DNA of 64,000 nt from Lachnospiraceae bacterium (GTDB lineage Bacteria > Bacillota > Clostridia > Lachnospirales > Lachnospiraceae), in assembly GCA_024699325.1 (NCBI GenBank), contig JAILPS010000007.1, positions 1-64,000 on the forward strand, read 5' to 3'. The notes beneath the pieces are model-generated. The model saw only the letters and a list, made by a program, of their open reading frames with translations, was not told where the DNA came from and ran no database searches. This document shows positions 43,495 to 52,954 of the stretch, one piece after another. Position numbers and translations under genes: made by a program. Each line of letters begins with the position of its first letter. Position 1 is the stretch's first letter.

Positions 43495-44655
43495 TTATCT
43501 CTTTAAGTTCATGTTGATGAGCTTTTCCTTCATCTCAGCTTCCATCTTAGCCATCTCAACCTCGGCATCAGCTCTCTTCTTGCGTCCCTCCTCCTGAATC
43601 TTGATTACTTCGTCAAGAGTAGTGATAAGTGAGTTGTTTGTAGCCTTCAGTGTCTCGATATCTACGATACCGCGCTCAGACTCTTTAGCTGTCTCGATAG
43701 TAGCCATCTTTAAGTTCTCGGCGTTCTTCTTAAGCAGCTCGTTTGTCATCTCTGTTGTGGCACGTGTTGTGTTGAGTGCCTCCTGAGAGTGAGCGATGCC
43801 AAGAGCGATAACCATCTGGTTTCTCCAAAGCGGAATTGTGTTAACCAGAGTTGACTGAATCTTCTCGCTCATAAGTGTGTCGTTGTTCTGAAGAAGTCTG
43901 ATCTGAGGACCCATCTGTAAGCTGATGGTTCTTGTGAGCTCAAGGTCATAAACCTTCTTCTCAAAACGGTCAAGTCTTGTCATGAGATCGTTAACAGCCT
44001 GTGCGTCCTCCTGAAGACCTGTCTCCTTAGCCTTAGCCTGGAGTGCAGGAAGCTCAACAGTCTTAACATGCTCGATCTTCTTCTTGCCGGCAAGAATGTA
44101 CATGCTCAGGTTCTTGAAGTAAGCTAAGTTCATCTCATACATCTTGTCAAGCATTGCGATATCCTTAAGAAGCTGTACCTGATGTCCCTCAAGCTTCTGC
44201 TCTACAGCCTTGATGTTGTCATCAGCCTTCTCATACTTAGCTCTAAGCGCGATAACCTTGTTAGCGCCTCTCTTGAAGAAACCGAAGATTCCCTTATCCT
44301 CCTCAGCGTCGAAGCTCTTGAGCTCTGTTACAACCTCTGCGAGATCCTTGCCTACAGTTCCGAGATCCTTCGTTCTCACGCTGCCAAGTGCCTGGCTTGA
44401 GAAATCAGCGATGTTCTTCTGTGCTCCGGCACCATACTGCATGATACCGTTTGTGTTTGCGAGGTCGATCTGCTGTGAGAATGCCTCAACCTGCTCAAGC
44501 TCTGCGCTTGTGAGCTTCTGCTCCTCAGGTGTGATTGCGTCGATCTCTTCCTGTGTAGGAGCCTTAGTCTCCTCAACCTTCTCCTCTACAACTGGCTCTC
44601 CAAAGCTCAGTGTAGGTGCTGGCATGTCAAATGTTAATTCCTTCTCTTCTGCCAT
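43495..44655 (-). CDS. telA: Toxic anion resistance protein, TelA/KlaA family
   Basis: A 386-residue cytoplasmic helical protein of the TelA family, linked to resistance to tellurite, some antimicrobials and envelope stress. Typical family text includes DLGTVGKDLAEVVTELKSFD, FFKRGANKVIALRAKYEKA, LQMGPQIRLLQNNDTLMSEK and IPLWRNQMVIALG. The N-terminal 45 residues are acidic and likely disordered. The C-terminus is a charged coiled coil (EEGRKKRADAEVEMAKMEAE). It follows xpaC by 16 bases with a GGAGGG ribosome site, the usual XpaC-TelA pairing. The biochemical activity is not known. Confidence 0.93.
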   Translation of the reverse strand: MAEEKELTFDMPAPTLSFGEPVVEEKVEETKAPTQEEIDAITPEEQKLTSAELEQVEAFSQQIDLANTNGIMQYGAGAQKNIADFSSQALGSVRTKDLGTVGKDLAEVVTELKSFDAEEDKGIFGFFKRGANKVIALRAKYEKADDNIKAVEQKLEGHQVQLLKDIAMLDKMYEMNLAYFKNLSMYILAGKKKIEHVKTVELPALQAKAKETGLQEDAQAVNDLMTRLDRFEKKVYDLELTRTISLQMGPQIRLLQNNDTLMSEKIQSTLVNTIPLWRNQMVIALGIAHSQEALNTTRATTEMTNELLKKNAENLKMATIETAKESERGIVDIETLKATNNSLITTLDEVIKIQEEGRKKRADAEVEMAKMEAEMKEKLINMNLKR

Positions 44656-44671
44656 GATACCCTCCCATATT

Positions 44672-46036
44672 TTAATTATTTTTAAATGTCAATCCGTCTT
44701 CTTTTAAGCCCTCCTGTGAAAGCATGGTCTGAAGCACTGAAATATCCGCGCTGACCTCCATGGTCACATTCTGGTACAGCTTGTTTGACAGGTTCTCGAA
44801 AGCCACATTGATCATGTCAAGTGTCTTCTCAATCTCCTGCTTGGCGTTGACTATATTCTCTCCCTGAACAGGCTGCTGGTCGAACTCGTAGTAGTTGGTG
44901 ACCAGCTTAAGTGTTGTAGGAAGATAATATTCCATAAACTTGTGTATCTCTGAGAGCTTCTCAGGATGCTCCTCGACAATCTTGAAGATCTGTCTTCCGA
45001 CAACCTCTAATCTGTCGAGCTTGGCGGTGATCTCCTTGCCTGGAATTAAGTCGTTGGCGGCCTTGATCTGCTTCATGTAGTTTTCGCCCTTCTCTAAGGT
45101 CTCACGAAGCTCGTCGCTCTTTCTTGCCTCCTTCTCCTTAAGGTACTGCTCATCGCTCTTGTTTGCCTCTGCGGCAACCCTCTGCTGATAACCAAGCTGA
45201 GCATTCTTATACTGCTCGTAGATCTCGTTGGTCATCATAATGTACTGCTCCTGGCCGTCAATGTGGGCTTGCTTGAGCACACCGTCCAGAATCATTCTTC
45301 TAAGATCCTTCTTGACTCTCTTCTTGTCAAATCCTGTGGTTGTACATATCTCGTCAAGGCTCACATAATCCTTGCCCCGAAGAATTCTTACATAGGCTGA
45401 ATATCTCTTGATCTGGTTGGCTCTTGTGGTGTTATGATATGCCAGGAATCCAAAAAAGCCGCCAAATACAAGCCCCATCATCAATCCTGTGATATTAAAG
45501 CCGGCTATACTTCCTATTGCGCCCGCCACACAAAAGAGTAATATAAAAAATGAGAACCCTGCCCCTATTCTGTGCAGCACGCCCTTCCACGTGGGAACGT
45601 CGTCGATTATGGCTCTGGCCGCCTGGCGCGCCTTCGTCCTCTCGATCATCTCCTGCTGGCGCTTAAGCTGCTCCTGGCTTCTTCTTCGCATTTCCTCAGG
45701 GGAAATACCCGGCCTTGGCCTGCTGCTTATGTTTGATGCGTTGCCTGAAAATGCTCCGTGGATGTCGTTAATCACATCGTTAATCCACTCTGTGGAAGCT
45801 GCAACCGAGTTTCTTATCTGCTCGCCAACGTCGTCGTTGTAGCTCTGGTTGTTGTTTGGATTATAGCCGTTATTGTAACCGTTGTTATAACCCTGACGGT
45901 TGTTGTTATAGCCGTTATTGTAACCGTTATTATAGCCCTGGCGGTTGTTGTTATACTGTCCGCCGGCGTTATAAGTTCCGCGGGTATTATAGCGGTTGTT
46001 TCCGGAATTGTAGTTGTTATAGCCGTTATTGCTCAT
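44672..46036 (-). CDS. XpaC-like membrane protein with Asn/Tyr/Gly-rich N-terminus
   Basis: A 454-residue protein of the XpaC family (named for 5-bromo-4-chloroindolyl phosphate hydrolysis). Residues 1-65 are a low-complexity segment of near-repeats such as NNRQGYNNGYNNGYN. A basic, Arg-rich helix follows (RRRSQEQLKRQQEMIERTKA). Two membrane segments lie at about 160-205 (FSFFILLFCVAGAIGSIAGF). The C-terminal half is helical, with a possible winged-helix part (YVSLDEICTTTGFDKKRVKK) and a coiled coil. I start at the ATG at 46036; a GTG three codons upstream is the alternative. Followed by telA. Role: probably envelope stress with TelA. Confidence 0.88.
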   Translation of the reverse strand: MSNNGYNNYNSGNNRYNTRGTYNAGGQYNNNRQGYNNGYNNGYNNNRQGYNNGYNNGYNPNNNQSYNDDVGEQIRNSVAASTEWINDVINDIHGAFSGNASNISSRPRPGISPEEMRRRSQEQLKRQQEMIERTKARQAARAIIDDVPTWKGVLHRIGAGFSFFILLFCVAGAIGSIAGFNITGLMMGLVFGGFFGFLAYHNTTRANQIKRYSAYVRILRGKDYVSLDEICTTTGFDKKRVKKDLRRMILDGVLKQAHIDGQEQYIMMTNEIYEQYKNAQLGYQQRVAAEANKSDEQYLKEKEARKSDELRETLEKGENYMKQIKAANDLIPGKEITAKLDRLEVVGRQIFKIVEEHPEKLSEIHKFMEYYLPTTLKLVTNYYEFDQQPVQGENIVNAKQEIEKTLDMINVAFENLSNKLYQNVTMEVSADISVLQTMLSQEGLKEDGLTFKNN

Positions 46037-46065
46037 GTCCCTCACCCTTATGTCTTAAACAGACA

Positions 46066-47367
46066 TCAATCACTGTAATATCTGACATTATCTATTATCT
46101 TCTGTAATCTCTCATATGAAAATGTGCTGTCGTAGCCTGGCATGCCGTGCTGGAGTGACAACTCCTTCGTGTAAGCCGACCACGGTATCACATGAGGGTC
46201 CTTGTAGTTAACTCCCCACTGTGTGACCACAAAATCATAATCGTAGCTGTCGGTCCTGACCGTTCCGTCAGGGTCCCTGACTATCTTGACCTTCGCCACT
46301 CCGCCAAGCATGCTCTCGGTTGTATTCTGCATGGAGATCAGGTTCCCCAGAGAATAGTATATGAGAGTCTGATGCCCCGTGGTGGAGGTCACCATATTGA
46401 CCTGCTGAACAACATGTGGATGTGTACCTATTATCAGGTCCACCCCCTTCTCGCACAAAAATGCTGCCATGCTCATCTGGTCGTAGTTTGCAAGCGTCTG
46501 GTTTTCTTCGCCCCAGTGCGTGCACACCACAATATAATCCGCCTGCGCCTTCGCAAGCTCTATGTCAACTGCCATAAGCTCCTCAGTCATGCGGTTGACA
46601 TAGACCGAGCTGCTCCATCCGCAGTTGGAACCGTAGGTGTAATTTAAAAATGCAATTCTTATGCCGTTGACCTCTCGTATGGGGATGGTGTTTCTCTCCT
46701 CCTCCGTGAGGTATGCTCCAGTGGTAAGTATCCCCGGGAAGTTGTCGCGGATATAGTTAAGAGATATCCTGAGTCCATTAGCCCCCTGATCAAGAGTGTG
46801 GTTTGTGGCCATAGTTATGACATCAAACCCCACATTATAAACCGCATCGATGATGGTGGACGGCGCGTTAAATCTGGGATAGTTGCTAATATCAAGCTCT
46901 GGCGCCGCAACCGGGACCTCCTGGTTTATAACAGCCACGTCAGCCGTCTTCACATCAGATATGATATTCCTGTAGAGGGAGTCAAAAACATAATCTCCGT
47001 ATGTCTCCATGGCTCTTCTGCTAAAATCTATGTGAATCAGGTTGTCACCGTACGCTATAAGGTTAACCTCGGCAGGTTCCACCGTCGTGCTCTCGGGGAC
47101 CGTCTCGAAATCCTCTGTCTCTGAAGTCTCTGAAGCCTCTGACTTCCCCTCCTGTGTCTGCTCTTCTGCCCTCGTTCTATCCTTAAGAACATCGATCACA
47201 TCGGCAAGAGTCGTCTCCTTAGGAGCCTCATCATCTGACCTCACACAGGACTTGACACACAGGATAATTATAACTATAAACGCAAGCAAAGCCGCACAGG
47301 CTATTATCAACCTCTGCCGCATCTGCTTTTTTCGCTTTTTTAATATATATTTTTCTCGCCTGTCCAT
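46066..47367 (-). CDS. CapA family protein (metallophosphatase-like, poly-gamma-glutamate type)
   Basis: A 433-residue membrane-anchored protein. A basic N-terminus and one membrane segment (about 17-37, LIIACAALLAFIVIIILCVK) are followed by an acidic linker to residue 95. The CapA domain then starts VNLIAYGDNLIHIDFSRRAM, with ADVAVINQEVPVAA, ITMATNHTLDQGANGL, VVCTHWGEENQTLANYDQM and LIIGTHPHVVQ. These hold the metal-ligand Asp, Asn, His and Glu of the metallophosphatase fold. No capB or capC lies nearby, so capsule synthesis is unlikely from context alone. The gene ends 29 bases before xpaC, so the three genes may share a transcript. Confidence 0.92.
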   Translation of the reverse strand: MDRREKYILKKRKKQMRQRLIIACAALLAFIVIIILCVKSCVRSDDEAPKETTLADVIDVLKDRTRAEEQTQEGKSEASETSETEDFETVPESTTVEPAEVNLIAYGDNLIHIDFSRRAMETYGDYVFDSLYRNIISDVKTADVAVINQEVPVAAPELDISNYPRFNAPSTIIDAVYNVGFDVITMATNHTLDQGANGLRISLNYIRDNFPGILTTGAYLTEEERNTIPIREVNGIRIAFLNYTYGSNCGWSSSVYVNRMTEELMAVDIELAKAQADYIVVCTHWGEENQTLANYDQMSMAAFLCEKGVDLIIGTHPHVVQQVNMVTSTTGHQTLIYYSLGNLISMQNTTESMLGGVAKVKIVRDPDGTVRTDSYDYDFVVTQWGVNYKDPHVIPWSAYTKELSLQHGMPGYDSTFSYERLQKIIDNVRYYSD

Positions 47368-47381
47368 AAGAATCCTCTCGT

Positions 47382-47410
47382 ATCATAACATATCTTCAAC
47401 CATTTGAAAA
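47382..47410 (-). promoter_or_regulatory. Promoter of capA (weak match)
   Basis: Minus strand: TTTTCA, 17-base spacer, TATGAT preceded by TGT. Confidence 0.4.
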
Positions 47411-47439
47411 TATATTTGACGGTTTTTTGGCGATTTTTT

Positions 47440-48906
47440 TTAAAATTGTCCCCTAACTTCTATGAGAGGACCGCCCTTATGCTCGAGATAGTCGGCTGTT
47501 ATGGTAACTTTGCCGATATTTGGATCCTTCGGTATCTCGTACATGATGTCCAACATGTACTCCTCTATGATTGCTCGTAGCGCTCTGGCTCCGATATCCT
47601 TCTCCATGGCCTTTTTGGCGATTATCTCAAGGGCCTCATCCGTAAACTCAAGCTTCACCTCGTCAAGGGCTAAGAGCGCCTCGTACTGCTTGATTATGGC
47701 ATTCTTGGGCTCCTTCAAAATCTTCGCCAGCATATTCTCGCTCATGGCCTCGAGAGTCGTGATGATTGGCAGACGTCCCAGAAACTCAGGTATCATTCCG
47801 AAGGCTCTCAAATCCTCGGTTGTGACCTTGCTAAGTATGGTTGTGTCGTGGTCATATTCATCCTTAAGCTCAGCGCCGAATCCTATGGATGACTTCTTTA
47901 GAAGTCTCTTCTTGATGATATCCTCCAGGTCAGGAAATGCTCCGCCGACGATGAAGAGAATATTCTTCGTGTTTACATTTACAAGTGGAACCATGGCGTT
48001 CTTGCTGTTGGCGCCCACGGGCACCTCCACAACGCTTCCCTCTAAGAGCTTAAGCAGGCCCTGCTGAACGCTCTCGCCGCTTACATCCCTGCTGTTTGCG
48101 TTCTTCTTCTTGGCGAGCTTATCAATCTCGTCGATAAACACGATGCCCTTCTCGGCAGTCTCCACGTCATCGCCTGATGCCGCAAGCAACTTGCTTAAAA
48201 CGCTCTCGATATCATCACCTATGTAGCCCGCCTCTGTAAGAGATGTGGCGTCCGCAATCGCAAGCGGAACCTTGAGCATCTTCGCGAGAGTCTGAACTAT
48301 ATACGTCTTGCCGCAGCCCGTAGGTCCGATCATCAAAATATTTGACTTCTGTATCTCCACATCCGGATTCACAGGCGCTAAAATTCTCTTATAGTGGTTG
48401 TATACCGCAACCGCAATCGCCTTCTTAGCCCTATCCTGTCCGATTACATATTCATCAAGCTGCGCCTTGATCACGTGGGGAGCCGGAAGAGTCTTGAGCG
48501 TGAGCTCAGGCTCCTTCTTCTTAGGCTTCTCCTTCGCCTTGTGGTCTGCGGGCTTCTTCACAGGGTCTATCTTAAATGTTGCGCCCGACCCCTTCGTAAG
48601 CTTCTCTATCTCCTTCATGAGTTCCTCAGGATCGTCCATGTTTCCCACGATCATGTTTGGAGGAAGCGTCATGTTGGAAAAGTCTGACTTATTCACCATG
48701 TCCATGGTTCTCTGCATACAGTCAGGGCACACAAACATTCCTCCCGGAACCTCCAAAAGCCTTCCCACCCTGTTCTCCGGGCGGCGGCATATTGAGCAGT
48801 AGCGAATCTTTTTGGTGGGTGTCTCCTCAGTCTCTTCCTGCGCCTTTTCGTCAGTTCCCACTTCCTCTAACAGCTCGTCATTATCCTTGATATTGTTATC
48901 TTCCAT
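47440..48906 (-). CDS. clpX: ClpX-type AAA+ unfoldase, divergent form
   Basis: A 488-residue ClpX relative; ordinary ClpX has about 420. A C4 zinc finger is present (Cys37, 40, 60, 63), with an acidic tail before it. A 75-residue Lys/Glu-rich linker separates it from the AAA+ core: Walker A GPTGCGKT at 194-201, Walker B IVFIDEIDK near 255-263. The pore loop is GYIG at 227-230 instead of GYVG, and where ClpX has the RKH loop this protein has GANSKNAM (about 298-305). The IGF loop that docks ClpP is kept (SSIGFGAEL, 341-343). So it probably still feeds ClpP but with altered substrate choice. No clpP is adjacent. It may be the only ClpX or a second copy. Confidence 0.9.
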   Translation of the reverse strand: MEDNNIKDNDELLEEVGTDEKAQEETEETPTKKIRYCSICRRPENRVGRLLEVPGGMFVCPDCMQRTMDMVNKSDFSNMTLPPNMIVGNMDDPEELMKEIEKLTKGSGATFKIDPVKKPADHKAKEKPKKKEPELTLKTLPAPHVIKAQLDEYVIGQDRAKKAIAVAVYNHYKRILAPVNPDVEIQKSNILMIGPTGCGKTYIVQTLAKMLKVPLAIADATSLTEAGYIGDDIESVLSKLLAASGDDVETAEKGIVFIDEIDKLAKKKNANSRDVSGESVQQGLLKLLEGSVVEVPVGANSKNAMVPLVNVNTKNILFIVGGAFPDLEDIIKKRLLKKSSIGFGAELKDEYDHDTTILSKVTTEDLRAFGMIPEFLGRLPIITTLEAMSENMLAKILKEPKNAIIKQYEALLALDEVKLEFTDEALEIIAKKAMEKDIGARALRAIIEEYMLDIMYEIPKDPNIGKVTITADYLEHKGGPLIEVRGQF

Positions 48907-48964
48907 AAATACCTCTCTCTATTTAACATGCGCTATTGCGCGGCAACACATTTAAACCTTGAAA

Positions 48965-48993
48965 ATTATATCATCATTTCAAATCTTATACAA
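48965..48993 (-). promoter_or_regulatory. Promoter of the clpX-like gene
   Basis: Minus strand: TTGTAT, 17-base spacer, perfect TATAAT preceded by TGA. The leader contains a GCGC/GCGC dyad near the ribosome site. Confidence 0.75.
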
Positions 48994-49055
48994 TTAAGAA
49001 AACATTAAAAAGCTGTTTATGGAATAAAAATCGTACATCTGATGCCTGAACATGC

Positions 49056-49082
49056 AAAAAGCCGCTGCATTCCTGCAGCGGC
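49056..49082 (-). terminator. Terminator of the HD-GYP gene
   Basis: GCCGCTGCA pairs with TGCAGCGGC around 4 bases, followed on the minus strand by TTTTT. Confidence 0.9.
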
Positions 49083-49087
49083 GCGAA

Positions 49088-50341
49088 TTATTTTCTGATG
49101 TTCATATTCTGGATGTTGAAAATCTCCTCGATTGAGGATGGCATATCGTCGTCCGGATAGCAGTGCATAATCTTCAAAAACTCCGGATAATGCGCCTCGA
49201 AGATGTCCACCAACTGAGGGTCGAAGTACTTGCCCTTCTGGTTTATAATCTCTATTCTCGCATCCTCGGGATCCCAGGCGTCCTTATAAACACGCTTGCT
49301 GACAAGCGCGTCGAAGAAGTCCGCAAGTGACACGCACTTGGCGTAGAGGCTGATCTCGCCGTCCTTCATCCCCAGATAACCTGTGCCGTCGTAGTGCTCA
49401 TGGTGCTGGAAAGCGATGATGGAAGCTATCTGCATGATCTCGCCGGGGTATTTTTCAAGCATTTCGCGGCCGTAGAAAACATGCCACTTCATCTTGAGAT
49501 ACTCCTCCTCGGTGAGCTTGCCGGGCTTCTCCAGTATCTCCGGCGGAACCGCAATCTTGCCAACATCGTGCATCATGGCGCCCAGTCCAACCTTCCAGAC
49601 CTCGTCCTCCTCCATGCCCAGGGCACGGCAGAGCACCTTCGTGTATTCGCTCACGCGGCGCACATGCTGTCCGGTCTCCTTAGACTGTGTCTCAATAAGT
49701 CCCGCAAGCGCAGCCACCAGGTTCTCCTGGTCCATATAAAGCTCATTATTCTGTTCTGTCAGCTTCTTAAACAGATGCTGAATTCTGTTTGTTATTCCAT
49801 AGCACACGCAAGCTATTGCAAAATACTGTATGAATCTTGGAACCAGCCCGTAGTACACAACCTGAGTCATGTCGTCGAACAGCTCGGCGCCCTCCATGCC
49901 CATCTTGTACGCTGAAATGTGCGAAAAGATCATGACAGGAATGCCCAAAACGAAGGTGTACAGCAGACATCCGATATCACAGTAGAGACATGACAGCACT
50001 AGCGGAAATGCGAGAAGCATGACCACGTTATGCCCCATCATGATGTACATATATCCTATGAGCGCCACTATGAGCGACAGCACAAAATATCTGATGAGTC
50101 CACTGTTCAGTTCCAGAAAATCATATATTATTGTAGGTATGAACAACACGACCAGAGCGATGAAGCCCGCCGGATAAATGTTGTCCGGATGCTCGAAGCA
50201 TCCAAGCTTTGCAAATATTACGATAAGTGCCATGAAGATCATGACCAGTCGGCAAATAAAGGCCAGCGTCTTGTTTGCCTCAATGGTGTGATCCTTGCGC
50301 ATCGACTGAGAAAAATCTATAGTCGAATTTTTCTTACCCAT
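49088..50341 (-). CDS. Membrane HD-GYP domain protein (cyclic di-nucleotide phosphodiesterase-like)
   Basis: A 417-residue protein. Residues 25-190 hold six or so membrane segments, without a known sensor name. A short coil leads to the HD-GYP domain at about 205-400. It shows QSKETGQHVRRVSEYTKVL, the HD pair in AMMHDVGKIAVPPEILEKPG, and the second metal region AFQHHEHYDGTGYLGMKDGE, then SLADFFDALVSKRVYKDAW. The family's GYP is GYL here, a conservative change at the third position. HD-GYP proteins usually degrade c-di-GMP; activity is likely but unproved. Single-gene unit. Confidence 0.92.
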   Translation of the reverse strand: MGKKNSTIDFSQSMRKDHTIEANKTLAFICRLVMIFMALIVIFAKLGCFEHPDNIYPAGFIALVVLFIPTIIYDFLELNSGLIRYFVLSLIVALIGYMYIMMGHNVVMLLAFPLVLSCLYCDIGCLLYTFVLGIPVMIFSHISAYKMGMEGAELFDDMTQVVYYGLVPRFIQYFAIACVCYGITNRIQHLFKKLTEQNNELYMDQENLVAALAGLIETQSKETGQHVRRVSEYTKVLCRALGMEEDEVWKVGLGAMMHDVGKIAVPPEILEKPGKLTEEEYLKMKWHVFYGREMLEKYPGEIMQIASIIAFQHHEHYDGTGYLGMKDGEISLYAKCVSLADFFDALVSKRVYKDAWDPEDARIEIINQKGKYFDPQLVDIFEAHYPEFLKIMHCYPDDDMPSSIEEIFNIQNMNIRK

Positions 50342-50414
50342 ATCCAGATCCCCTGATGATTATTTAAATCTGCGTTTATCCCAGACAGAAAACTATCCAC
50401 TAAGATAAAGCCAA

Positions 50415-50443
50415 ATAATACCAAATACATTCTATCGTATTAA
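50415..50443 (-). promoter_or_regulatory. Promoter of the HD-GYP gene
   Basis: Minus strand: TTAATA, 17-base spacer, TATTAT preceded by TGG (extended -10). Leader about 70 bases. Confidence 0.55.
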
Positions 50444-50501
50444 AAAGCATTTTTCTACTGTTTTTTTGTTGTAAATACGTACATAATTACGCAATTTTTA
50501 C

Positions 50502-50538
50502 ATAAAAAATCAGGGGAGTTAAAAAAACGCCCCTGATT
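50502..50538 (-). terminator. Terminator of the aconitase gene
   Basis: On the minus strand AATCAGGGG pairs with CCCCTGATT, with inner T/A pairs in the loop, followed by TTTTTT. Confidence 0.85.
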
Positions 50539-50566
50539 ATGTTTAATTATGGATTGAATTTACCAC

Positions 50567-52858
50567 TTAGTGATTCCTGTAATAGTTGATAAGACAGCCG
50601 TCAAGAATGATCTGGCGCTCGTCATCTGTCATCTCGCCTATCTGGAGTGTGAACTCCTTAAGAGAGCCGTCGCTTACCACGTAAGCAGGGATCTTGGACT
50701 GCTTGTCGATAACTGCCTGGCGGATGCCCGGAACGAAAATGTAGTCCAGATTCTTGAATGGAAGCTCCTCATCAGGGAAGATGAATGGCAGCATACCCCA
50801 GTTGATAAGGTTTGAGCGATATCTCTTGGTCGCATACTCCTTCGCGATATTAGCCCATCCGCCTAAAACCTTCTGGCAGGATGCAGCCTGCTCTCTCGCA
50901 GAGCCGTCGCCAGGCTTTACAGCGTAGATAACTGAGCCGATACCTGTCTTCTTACCCTCCGCCTCAGGGAACTTCTCCTTGATGGTGTGGAAGATATCCT
51001 TCATGTAAGGGTATCTGCTACCTATGCACTCGCCCTCTCTTCTAAACTCCTCAACCTCTCTTACCTCCTTGGCGCGTCCAACGTACTCAGGATCCTTTCT
51101 TGACAGAGTAAACTCTGCAAGTCCTAAAGGATTAGAGCGGTATGAAGATGTCTCACCTGAAGGGATGAGCTCATCAGTTGTTGTTACAGGGTCGTGGATC
51201 TCAGCCACAACCTTTAAGAGAATATCGTCTGTAAGGGCAACCATTGAAGGCCAGTCCTTGATATTAGGTCCAAACTTAACCTCAACGCTCTCGTCAGCCT
51301 TGCCGAAGCCATCGTAAACTCTGTTCTTGTAGATGGTCTTGTCGAAGTAATACTTAGGCTTAGAGTAGTTGACATCGATGTCTGTAGCAGGTGTTAAGAA
51401 GCCCTTGTTGATAGCTGTAGCTGCGATGGATCTGGCATCCATAAGAGCAACTGAAGCAATCTGACCGTTGCCAGGCTTAGAGCCCTCGCGGTTAGGGAAG
51501 TTACGTGTTGAGTGACGGATTGAGAAGCCCTTGTTTGAAGGAACATCTCCGGCACCAAAGCAAGGTCCGCAGAATGCTGATCTGATGGTCGCTCCGGCAT
51601 CCATAATCTTGGAGATGGCGCCGTTTTTGATGAGCTCCATGAAGATTGGCTGTGATGCAGGGTAAACTGACATAGAGAACTCGTCAGCTCCGATGCTTGC
51701 GCCGTTCATAATATCTGCCACATCGCAGATGTTCTCGAAGCCGCCGCCTGCGCATCCTGCCACAACGCCCTGATCAACATAGAAGCGTCCGTTCTTGATC
51801 TTCTCCTCAAGTCCAAGTGTCACGCCCTCTCCCAGAGAAACCTTGGCTCTCTTCTCAACGTCTGCGAGAACATCCTTAAGGTTTGCGTTGACTGTCTCAA
51901 TCTCGTAGGTGTTGCTTGGATGGAACGGCATGGCAATCATTGGCTTGATTGTTGAGAGGTCAACCTCTACAACGCCGTCATAATAGCTGACCTGACCAGG
52001 ATTGAGCTCCTTATAAGCCTCCTTGCGGCCGTGAATATCCAACCACTCCTCGGTCTTCTCATCTGTTCTCCAGATAGATGACAGACATGTGGTCTCGGTT
52101 GTCATAACGTCTATTCCGATACGTGTGTCGACAGAAAGGTTAGATACGCCAGGTCCCACAAACTCCATAACCTTGTTCTTTACGTATCCGCAGCCGAACA
52201 CCTCGCCGATGATGGCAAGTGCCACGTCCTGAGGACCTACGCCCTTCTGAAGGCTTCCTGTGAGGTAGATACATACAACCTCAGGGAGATTTACATCGTA
52301 GGTTCTGCTAAGAAGCTGCTTAACCAGCTCCGGGCCGCCCTCGCCGATAGCCATGGTTCCAAGAGCGCCATAACGTGTGTGGCTGTCTGATCCTAAAATC
52401 ATCTTGCCGCAGCCTGCCTGGTTCTCTCTGGCATACTGGTGAATAACTGCCTGATGAGGTGGCACATAGATGCCGCCGTAGCGCTTGGCACATGAGAGGC
52501 CAAACATGTGATCATCCTCGTTGATGGTACCGCCAACTGCGCAGAGGCTGTTGTGGCAGTTTGTGAGGATGTAAGGGATTGGGAACTTGTCAAGTCCGCT
52601 GGCTCTGGCTGTCTGAATGATACCTACAAATGTGATATCGTGTGATGTCAGACTGTCGAACTTAATCTTTAACTTCTTAGGATCATCTGATGTATTGTGT
52701 GCCTGCATGATGTTGTAGGCGATAGTATTTTTAGCTGCATCTTCCCTGTCAGCGCTCTCGCCGACCATAGAAGCAATCTTAGCTCCTGCCTCGGCGTTAT
52801 CCTCAACCAGCTCCACGCCGTTTACAAGATATGCGCCGTTTTTCCACATTTTGACCAT
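50567..52858 (-). CDS. acn: Aconitase-family hydratase
   Basis: A 763-residue enzyme that should interconvert citrate and isocitrate through a [4Fe-4S] cluster. Cluster ligands are visible as Cys in [12 protein letters not shown] and the C-x-x-C pair in [18 protein letters not shown]. Substrate residues appear in [20 protein letters not shown] and [19 protein letters not shown]. The length is between AcnB (about 860) and short aconitases (about 640). The C-terminal swivel domain is recognisable but divergent ([20 protein letters not shown] with FRSN-type [13 protein letters not shown]). No citrate synthase or isocitrate dehydrogenase is adjacent. In Lachnospiraceae such proteins are often just called hydratase, so the exact substrate is inferred. 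Confidence 0.92.
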   Translation of the reverse strand: MVKMWKNGAYLVNGVELVEDNAEAGAKIASMVGESADREDAAKNTIAYNIMQAHNTSDDPKKLKIKFDSLTSHDITFVGIIQTARASGLDKFPIPYILTNCHNSLCAVGGTINEDDHMFGLSCAKRYGGIYVPPHQAVIHQYARENQAGCGKMILGSDSHTRYGALGTMAIGEGGPELVKQLLSRTYDVNLPEVVCIYLTGSLQKGVGPQDVALAIIGEVFGCGYVKNKVMEFVGPGVSNLSVDTRIGIDVMTTETTCLSSIWRTDEKTEEWLDIHGRKEAYKELNPGQVSYYDGVVEVDLSTIKPMIAMPFHPSNTYEIETVNANLKDVLADVEKRAKVSLGEGVTLGLEEKIKNGRFYVDQGVVAGCAGGGFENICDVADIMNGASIGADEFSMSVYPASQPIFMELIKNGAISKIMDAGATIRSAFCGPCFGAGDVPSNKGFSIRHSTRNFPNREGSKPGNGQIASVALMDARSIAATAINKGFLTPATDIDVNYSKPKYYFDKTIYKNRVYDGFGKADESVEVKFGPNIKDWPSMVALTDDILLKVVAEIHDPVTTTDELIPSGETSSYRSNPLGLAEFTLSRKDPEYVGRAKEVREVEEFRREGECIGSRYPYMKDIFHTIKEKFPEAEGKKTGIGSVIYAVKPGDGSAREQAASCQKVLGGWANIAKEYATKRYRSNLINWGMLPFIFPDEELPFKNLDYIFVPGIRQAVIDKQSKIPAYVVSDGSLKEFTLQIGEMTDDERQIILDGCLINYYRNH

Positions 52859-52901
52859 AGTCTGTTTCCTTTCTGTGTTGCCTTATTAATTCCAAATCCA
52901 C

Positions 52902-52930
52902 AGTATATATGAATTTTAAAATCATTTCAA
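52902..52930 (-). promoter_or_regulatory. Promoter of the aconitase gene
   Basis: Minus strand: TTGAAA, 17-base spacer, TATACT. It starts 25 bases after the upstream AAA+ gene stop; no terminator is visible between them. Confidence 0.75.
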
Positions 52931-52954
52931 GTGTAAATTCAAGTCTCGCCCGGA

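Noticed and set aside
45758-46107. Plus-strand frames rich in Val/Ile or Tyr/Cys opposite the xpaC N-terminus
   Set aside because: They mirror the Asn/Tyr repeat codons of xpaC on the other strand.
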